Origin: Cellvibrionales bacterium UBA5860
GTDB taxonomy: Bacteria; Pseudomonadota; Gammaproteobacteria; Pseudomonadales; Porticoccaceae
Reading direction: 5' to 3'
Length of the DNA stretch: 30,408 nucleotides
Assembly: GCA_002431545.1 (NCBI GenBank)
Contig: DJFY01000087.1
Location: 1-30,408 of the forward strand
Below are positions 24,779 through 30,408 of the stretch, one piece after another. A program made the position numbers and the translations under genes. Within the stretch, counting starts at the first letter, position 1. Each line of letters begins with the position of its first letter. Under the pieces are notes generated by a model. The model was given only the letters and a program-made list of their open reading frames with translations, had not been told where the DNA came from and ran no database searches.

Positions 24779-26218
24779 GTGTTAGTCAAAGACAAATTTT
24801 ACATTAACGGCCAATGGGTCGTGCCCGCGGGCAAAGATATGGCCGATCTGGTTAACCCCGCTACCGAGGAGGTAATAGCCCAGGTTGCCCTGGGTAACGA
24901 AGCTGACGTGGATGCCGCCGTGCAGGCCGCTCGCGATGCTTTCGATAGCTGGTCGCAAACGACACCCGAAGAAAGGGCCCAATACCTGGACAAAATCGTT
25001 GCCGGGTTGGAGGCGCGCGGCGACGAGCTGGCCCAGGCGATTACTTCGGAGATGGGTATGCCTGTCATGCTGTGCAAGGGTGCGCAAATCGGCAACCCGG
25101 TATTTACCTTCAAGGAAGCGGCGCAGCTCTGCCGCGAATACCCCTTTGAAACAGATCATGGTAAAACCCGCGTTGTCAAAGAGGCTGCCGGGGTTTGCGG
25201 CATGATCACCCCCTGGAATTTCCCGTTGAACCAGATCGGTGGCAAGGTTGCGCCGGCATTGGCAGCTGGCTGTACCGTGGTGCTCAAACCCAGCGAATTG
25301 GCGCCGCTCGATGCGTTGATTCTCGCTGAGATCATCGACGAGGCAGGACTGCCCCCAGGTGTTTTCAATGTCATTGTTGGTGCCGGTCCGGTTGTTGGTG
25401 AGGCGCTGGCACGCCATCCGGAGGTCGATGTCATCTCTATCACTGGCTCGACGCGGGCGGGTGCTGCCGTCGCGACAGCTGCTGCGCCAACCATTAAACG
25501 CGTGGGGCAGGAACTGGGTGGCAAATCGCCGAATATCATCCTGGATGACGCTGACTACGCGCGTGCTATCAAGGGCGGTGTCCGCTTGGCGATGTTTAAT
25601 TCCGGGCAGGCCTGTAACGGGCCGATGCGCATGTTGGTTCCGCGCAAGGACTTGAAGGAAATCGAGGAAATTGTTCTGAAAACCGTGCAGTCGATCAAGG
25701 TTGGTAATCCCCTTGAGGACGACACTTATATGGGACCCATTGCCAACAAAGCGCAATACGATCGCGTCATTGCTTTCATCGAGCGCGGCATTGCGGAAGG
25801 TGCTGAACTGTTGACCGGTGGTACGGAAAAGCCCGAGGGTTGCGAGCGGGGTTATTACGTTAAGCCCACAGTGTTTACCAACGTTGACAACAAGTCATCG
25901 AGCGCGCGAGAGGAGGCTTTTGGTCCCGTTCTTTGCCTCATTCCCTACGATACCGAAGAAGAGGCGATTGCCCTGGCCAATGACAACCCCTACGGCTTGT
26001 CGAGTTACATCCAGTCCGGCGATATAGAGCGGGCGCGCCGCGTGGGTCGCCGTATTCGCGCCGGCCACGTCGAGCTCAACGGTGCCCGCTTTGACCAGGG
26101 CGCACCTTTTGGCGGTTACAAAAGGTCCGGAAACGGTCGCGAGCATGGCGAGTGGGGGCTGGAGGAATACCTGGAGACCAAGGCCATGATCGGCTATATA
26201 CCCAGGGATGCCAAGTGA
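24779..26218 (+). CDS. NAD(P)-dependent aldehyde dehydrogenase
   Basis: 479 residues from GTG 24779, chosen because GGAGG lies 7 nt upstream and VKDKFYINGQWV is the normal N-terminus; a longer frame is open but has no ribosome site. Conserved features are MITPWNFPLNQIGGKVAPALAAG (cofactor site), ITGSTRAG, catalytic E245 in VGQELGGKSPN, and nucleophile C279 in FNSGQACNGP. EEAFGPVL and PFGGYKRSGNGREHG lie near the end. It oxidises an aldehyde to the acid; the substrate cannot be told from sequence. It is a single-gene unit ended by the hairpin at 26366-26394. Confidence 0.94.
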   Translation: MLVKDKFYINGQWVVPAGKDMADLVNPATEEVIAQVALGNEADVDAAVQAARDAFDSWSQTTPEERAQYLDKIVAGLEARGDELAQAITSEMGMPVMLCKGAQIGNPVFTFKEAAQLCREYPFETDHGKTRVVKEAAGVCGMITPWNFPLNQIGGKVAPALAAGCTVVLKPSELAPLDALILAEIIDEAGLPPGVFNVIVGAGPVVGEALARHPEVDVISITGSTRAGAAVATAAAPTIKRVGQELGGKSPNIILDDADYARAIKGGVRLAMFNSGQACNGPMRMLVPRKDLKEIEEIVLKTVQSIKVGNPLEDDTYMGPIANKAQYDRVIAFIERGIAEGAELLTGGTEKPEGCERGYYVKPTVFTNVDNKSSSAREEAFGPVLCLIPYDTEEEAIALANDNPYGLSSYIQSGDIERARRVGRRIRAGHVELNGARFDQGAPFGGYKRSGNGREHGEWGLEEYLETKAMIGYIPRDAK

Positions 26219-26365
26219 ACTCAGGTTCGGACGGTATCGTTTTTAGTTTACTGGCTAGCTCGATAATAACGACCGTTGGGTGAGATCAGTGTCACATAAT
26301 AAATACTGGCATGGATCAAATGTCGCCTATAGATGATTCTTAACTTACGCACTGTGTTAAAGTTC

Positions 26366-26394
26366 AATGCCTGCAATAAGTTGCAGGCATTTTT
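26366..26394 (+). terminator. Intrinsic terminator between the aldehyde dehydrogenase and lapB-like genes
   Basis: AATGCCTGCAA (26366-26376) pairs perfectly with 26381-26391 around a TAAG loop and continues into a short T run (to 26394). It sits about 150 nt after the dehydrogenase stop and 20 nt before the next gene. It could therefore also act as an attenuator in that gene's leader. Confidence 0.7.
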
Positions 26395-26414
26395 GCATGT
26401 AGAGTAGAGATGAT

Positions 26415-28607
26415 TTGAACGGCAAAGATAAGATCGGATCCGGTATGCCGGGCGCAAATGAGGGGGCGCATCAAAGTGATGTCGAAGGCTGTTACGCCAG
26501 CCTGCTCGATTGTTTGCTTCTGGTATCCCGGCTCGAGGGTCGGGCGGCCTCCCTCACCGCCATAACGGCTGGCCTGCCTCTCGAAGATGGCAGGCTCACG
26601 CCAGAACTGTTCGTGCGTGCGGCGAATCGCGCCGGTTTGGCTGCGCTGCCCCTGGAACGCGGATTGCGGGATATCCCGCAACATGTGTTGCCGGCAATCC
26701 TGGCGCTCGATGAGGAGCGCTACGCGGTGATCACCGATCTCGATGTAGTCGCCGGTTATGCCATGTTGATGGCCCCTGAGACCCACGGCCTATACCAGAT
26801 TTCCCTGGATGCCCTGTCGAAAGAGTATGCCGGTCGGGTATTTTACCTGCGACCGACACAGCAGTTCGACGCGCGAACCCCGGAAATATACAAGAGTACC
26901 GGTTCTCACTGGTTCTGGGGTGTATTGAGGGGATCCTCGAAAATCTACCGGGATGTTCTCATAGCGTCGCTACTGATAAATCTTTTTGTGCTGGCGCAAC
27001 CTCTGTTCGTCATGAACGTATACGACAGGGTGGTGCCCAACAACGCACTGGAAACGCTTTGGGCTCTGGCGTTTGGCGTGGTCCTCGTTTATATCTTCGA
27101 TTTTGCTCTGCGGGCGTTGCGCAGCTATCTGGTTGAATTGGCGGCCAAACGTACCGACGTTATCGTCTCCGCACGGCTTTTTGAGCGGGTGTTGAACCTG
27201 AAAATGCGCAGTCGTCCCGGTTCCGTCGGCGCCTTTGCCAATCGTCTTCACGAATTCGATTCAATTCGCAACTTTATTACCTCCACTACCATGCTGGTAT
27301 TGATCGATCTGCCGTTCGTACTGATCTTTCTCGCCTTTATTGCGTATCTGGGCGGATGGTTGGTGGCTGTACCTCTGGTTATTATTCCACTGGCCTTGCT
27401 GTTTGCCTATCAGGCTCAGGTCAGGTTGCGACCTTCGATCGAAAACGTGATGCGCGGTTCGGCAAAAAAGAACGCGACACTCGTGGAAAGCCTGGTCGGG
27501 GTCGAAACCATTAAGACTGCGGGCGCGGAGAGCAACGTCCAGCGCAGTTGGGAGCAAGCAGTGGGCTATGTTGCGCAGTGGAGTCTGCAGTCCCGGTTGT
27601 TGTCGAATTCGGCGCTGCACGCGGTGCAGTTTTTACAACAGCTGGCCATGGTGGCCATTATAGTCTGGGGCGTATACCTGATTGCCGAGCTGGAATTGAC
27701 TTTGGGTGGATTGATTGCCTGCGTCATTTTAAACGGACGCGCGTTGGCGCCACTGGGGCAAGTGGCTTCCCTGTTGACCAGTTACGACCATGCCGAAGGC
27801 ACATTGAAATCGCTCGACGAAATTATGTCGTTGCCCGTTGACCGTGCCGAAGACCAGCGGTTTTTACACCGTAACCGGTTGCACGGTGAGATTGCCTTCA
27901 ACGATGTGACATTTGCCTATCCTGGGCAACCGTCGCCCGCTCTCGACAAAGTCTCTCTTACGATTCGCCCCGGGGAAAAGGTCGGGGTTATTGGCAGGGT
28001 CGGGTCGGGTAAATCAACGCTGTCCCGATTGATGCTAGCACTCCACGAAGCAGACAGAGGCTCAGTGCATATCGATGGCTTTGATATCAAGCAACTGGAC
28101 CCAGCGGATTTGCGCAAGAATATTAGTTATGTCTCTCAGGATGTCACGCTGTTTTACGGCACTATCCGCGACAATATCGCGCTGGGCTTGCACGGTGCTG
28201 AGGACAGCGACATCGTCGAAGCCGCACGGCAGGCGGGTATCGATAAGTTCGTCAATGCCCATCCCTCGGGCTACGCCATGCCAGTGGGTGAACGCGGCGA
28301 AACATTGTCTGGGGGGCAACGTCAGGCCGTGGGGTTGGCCAGAGTTTTCCTGCGTGACGCACCTGTTGCTGTTCTTGATGAACCCACCAGCGCGATGGAC
28401 CAGGGTAGTGAAAACCTGATCAAGGCGGCGCTGAAACGTTTTGCCAAAGACAAGACGCTGGTGCTGATCACGCACAAGATGTCGATGCTGGATGTTGTCG
28501 ACCGCCTAGTGGTCATGGATGGGGGTAAAGTGGTTGCCGACGGCCCTAAAGTCCAGATTATCGAGTCGCTTCGAGCCGGTGAAATACGTGGTGGCGCGCG
28601 AAAATGA
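26415..28607 (+). CDS. lapB: LapB/RtxB-type type I secretion ABC transporter
   Basis: 730 residues from TTG 26415; ATG 26445 (MPGANEGAH) is an alternative ten codons in. The N-terminal 150 residues form a C39-peptidase-like domain with no catalytic Cys or His motif, as in LapB and HlyB, where it serves as a docking domain. A six-helix exporter region follows (about 175-450, starting VLIASLLINLFVLAQPLFVMNVYDRVVPN). The nucleotide-binding domain has Walker A GRVGSGKS (527-534), signature LSGGQ (631-635) and Walker B D655/E656. It pumps an unfolded RTX or giant adhesin substrate from the cytosol through a TolC-like channel. Its TGA overlaps the next ATG. Confidence 0.92.
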   Translation: MNGKDKIGSGMPGANEGAHQSDVEGCYASLLDCLLLVSRLEGRAASLTAITAGLPLEDGRLTPELFVRAANRAGLAALPLERGLRDIPQHVLPAILALDEERYAVITDLDVVAGYAMLMAPETHGLYQISLDALSKEYAGRVFYLRPTQQFDARTPEIYKSTGSHWFWGVLRGSSKIYRDVLIASLLINLFVLAQPLFVMNVYDRVVPNNALETLWALAFGVVLVYIFDFALRALRSYLVELAAKRTDVIVSARLFERVLNLKMRSRPGSVGAFANRLHEFDSIRNFITSTTMLVLIDLPFVLIFLAFIAYLGGWLVAVPLVIIPLALLFAYQAQVRLRPSIENVMRGSAKKNATLVESLVGVETIKTAGAESNVQRSWEQAVGYVAQWSLQSRLLSNSALHAVQFLQQLAMVAIIVWGVYLIAELELTLGGLIACVILNGRALAPLGQVASLLTSYDHAEGTLKSLDEIMSLPVDRAEDQRFLHRNRLHGEIAFNDVTFAYPGQPSPALDKVSLTIRPGEKVGVIGRVGSGKSTLSRLMLALHEADRGSVHIDGFDIKQLDPADLRKNISYVSQDVTLFYGTIRDNIALGLHGAEDSDIVEAARQAGIDKFVNAHPSGYAMPVGERGETLSGGQRQAVGLARVFLRDAPVAVLDEPTSAMDQGSENLIKAALKRFAKDKTLVLITHKMSMLDVVDRLVVMDGGKVVADGPKVQIIESLRAGEIRGGARK

Positions 28608-30010
28608 TCAGCCGAGACGATAGCATGTCCAATCATCCGCCTGAGACGAATTCCGGCGTCTGGGGCAGGCTGAAACGCCGTCTCGACATTGTGCCATCGA
28701 CTGACCTCAAGTATATGTCGTATTCATCCGAAGCGATGTTATTGCAGGCGCCCGGCTTGCAGCGCCTGTTGCTGGCTATTATTACCGTGTGTGTGCTGTC
28801 CTTGTTCGCGTGGGCCTACTTTGCGGAAGTCGACGAATTTACGCGGGGCAGTGGCAAAATAGTACCTTCGAGTGATGTCCAGGTTGTGCAGAATCTCGAG
28901 GGCGGCATATTAGGTGAGTTGCTGGTTGCCGAAGGTGATCTGGTCAGAAAAAGCCAGCCGCTATTGAGGATGGACGACACGATTTTTTCATCGACCTTAC
29001 GCGAGCGTTCATTGCAGATCGCGCAGCTCAATGCTAAGGCGGCACGTCTTCGGGCCGAGGCGGAAGGTACCCATTTCGATGCCGAGTGGCACAAGGTCGC
29101 GCAATCTGCCAACGAGCGATTTGTTGCCAGTGAACGCCGATTGTTTGAAGCCAATCTGTCCGAATATCGCTCGCGGTTATCGGCTCTTAATCAGCGAGTT
29201 GAACAAAAAAAGCAGGAATTGTCCTCCGTCCGCTTAAATAGAAAAAGCCTGTCCGACAGCTACCGTTTGTTAAAAAAAGAGTTGGAGCTCACCCGCCCGC
29301 TTGTGCAGGACGGCGCAGTATCGCCGGTGGAACTGCTGCGACTGGAGCGGCAGGTTAACGATCTGCGCGGAGAGCTGGGCAAAGCCGAACTGGCTATCCC
29401 CCAACTTCAGTCGGAGTTTCAGGAAGCCAAGAACAACAGCGAAACCTTTGAGCAGAATTTTGCTAATGAAGCGCGCCGCGAACTCAACGATGTCAATGCG
29501 GAGCTGGAACGCTTGCGCGAAGGGAACGAGGCTTACAGTGATCGAGTGAAGCGCACAGTGGTGCGGTCTCCGGTTCGCGGTACGGTAAAACGTATCAAGG
29601 TGAAAACCATCGGCGGCGTTATTCAGCCGGGTATGGACCTCGTGGAAATTGTGCCGAGCGACGACTCGCTGTTGGTCGATGCCAAGATTTTGCCCGCGGA
29701 TATTGCTTTTATCCACCCGGAGCAGCGGGCGACAGTCAAATTTACGGCCTACGACTTCTCTGTACACGGTGGCTTGCCCGCGCGCGTCGTGCACATATCG
29801 CCCGATACCGTCGTCGACGATGAGGGCAACAGTTATTATGAGGTGCGCCTGAAAACCGAGAGTAGTGTCCTGGGCGATGCCGATAATCCGCTTCCTATCA
29901 TCCCCGGTATGATAGTTGAAGTTGATATTCTGACCGGTAAAAAAACAGTGATGGATTACATTCTCAAACCCATCTTAAAAACCCGGGAACTCGCTTTGCG
30001 GGAGAGGTAA
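28604..30010 (+). CDS. lapC: LapC/HlyD-type membrane fusion protein
   Basis: 468 residues starting in the lapB-type stop (ATGA at 28604-28607); ATG 28625 is a possible later start. One membrane helix (about 50-75) follows a cytoplasmic stretch (WGRLKRRLDIVPSTDLKYMSYSSEAML) typical of LapC/RtxD. Then come a lipoyl-like half (VVQNLEGGILGELLVAEGDLV), a long periplasmic coiled coil (about 140-320), the second lipoyl half (VRSPVRGTVKRIKVKTIGGVIQPGMDLVEIVP), and a beta-barrel C-terminus. It bridges the ABC transporter to the outer-membrane channel. A TolC-like gene and the substrate gene are not in the window. Confidence 0.93.
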   Translation: MISRDDSMSNHPPETNSGVWGRLKRRLDIVPSTDLKYMSYSSEAMLLQAPGLQRLLLAIITVCVLSLFAWAYFAEVDEFTRGSGKIVPSSDVQVVQNLEGGILGELLVAEGDLVRKSQPLLRMDDTIFSSTLRERSLQIAQLNAKAARLRAEAEGTHFDAEWHKVAQSANERFVASERRLFEANLSEYRSRLSALNQRVEQKKQELSSVRLNRKSLSDSYRLLKKELELTRPLVQDGAVSPVELLRLERQVNDLRGELGKAELAIPQLQSEFQEAKNNSETFEQNFANEARRELNDVNAELERLREGNEAYSDRVKRTVVRSPVRGTVKRIKVKTIGGVIQPGMDLVEIVPSDDSLLVDAKILPADIAFIHPEQRATVKFTAYDFSVHGGLPARVVHISPDTVVDDEGNSYYEVRLKTESSVLGDADNPLPIIPGMIVEVDILTGKKTVMDYILKPILKTRELALRER

Positions 30011-30408
30011 AGCAGGACGAGCGGTCAATCCTGAAAGACAAAAGGTGCTTATTTCGCTTAATTGAATTAAATGGTAGATTATTCTGGATAAATGGCGAGT
30101 GCTTCGCATAAATAATGTGATACAAATCACAGTCACAGCGAGGCGTTACTTGACATTTGATCGAGCTTGCCAGGTGCCGATACGGAAACCGGTCGAAGTG
30201 GACGCGTTTAATACCCGAGTCGCGAACCACGACAACTGTAACTGATTTGAGTTAACGGTCGGTACTACTGGGACAAGGTGCGGGTTTAATCCGCAAGCTA
30301 TGCAGACTTCGCCGCAACGTGACCTGTTAAATATTCAGTTTATTAATTTCAACGACTGATATTACCACATACGGGATCGCCGAACCGGACTGATCACCGA
30401 GGCTGCAT
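30011..30408. other. Regulatory intergenic region after lapC
   Basis: 398 nt, visibly more AT-rich than the genes, with no supportable reading frame. It holds a 13-bp palindrome TTAATT-G-AATTAA (30058-30070), a perfect CRP-type site (30116-30131), and a consensus -35 TTGACA (30150-30155) without a good -10. The size suggests the leader of an unseen gene to the right. Confidence 0.6.
30116..30131. promoter_or_regulatory. CRP/Vfr-type binding site
   Basis: TGTGA-TACAAA-TCACA matches the CRP consensus (TGTGA-N6-TCACA) at all ten half-site positions and is flanked by AA on the left and GT on the right. Its centre is about 26 bp upstream of TTGACA at 30150. Confidence 0.7.

Noticed and set aside
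26271..26305. CRP-like GTGA/TCAC inverted repeat and a TTGGGT hexamer upstream of the lapB-type gene
   Set aside because: The half-sites are 8 bp apart, not 6, and no -10 fits the -35 at normal spacing.
30179..30300. Loose resemblance to a c-di-GMP (GEMM-I) riboswitch (GGAAACC ... GGACGCG) and a T-arm-like hairpin near 30280
   Set aside because: The pairing segments and the second conserved arm do not line up, and no tRNA cloverleaf can be drawn. A covariance-model search would settle it.

Overview
The window reads as chromosomal DNA of a moderately GC-rich Gammaproteobacterium on the Pseudomonas/Cellvibrio/marine side of the class. This is inferred from gene order and family content, not from a search. 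Supporting clusters are ffs-dnaX-ybaB-recR, rnd-ycgL-ycgN, mlaA-rssB-like-STAS near dusA, and a LapB/LapC-type secretion pair. There are no insertion sequences, phage genes, CRISPR arrays or tRNAs. Genes are densely packed, with frequent stop/start overlaps.

Layout. Positions 1-1767 (minus) hold the start of an oppB-like permease and a complete OppA lipoprotein. Positions 2115-2298 hold the 4.5S/SRP RNA gene with its promoter. Positions 2455-7824 (plus) form a housekeeping run: dnaX (with a complete programmed -1 frameshift signal), ybaB, recR, rnd, ycgL, ycgN and an unknown small membrane protein. Positions 7873-9414 (minus) encode a POT-family peptide transporter. Positions 9597-11618 hold a MoxR-type AAA ATPase with a CoxE-like VWA partner, followed by the very long hrpA helicase (11698-15840).

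Positions 16157-18239 are the most notable part: a three-gene HvfABC/bufferin-type operon. It encodes a secreted precursor peptide with nine EGKCG motifs, a DUF692 multinuclear iron enzyme, and a DUF2063 partner. By homology with the Haemophilus HvfABC system it should make a copper-binding, oxazolone/thioamide-modified peptide. A porin gene with a Pho-box-like triple repeat upstream follows (18368-19378), then a secreted protein of unknown function and mlaA.

Positions 21030-22710 encode an RssB-like receiver-PP2C protein, whose receiver has Glu at the phosphorylation position, and its STAS partner. An intrinsic terminator lies inside the 3' end of the STAS reading frame. Convergent to it are a TerB-like gene and dusA. 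An NAD(P)-dependent aldehyde dehydrogenase follows, with a strong 11-bp inverted repeat in its leader. The window ends with the LapB/LapC-type type I secretion genes and a 398-nt regulatory region carrying a perfect CRP/Vfr-type site. That region presumably drives a gene beyond the window.
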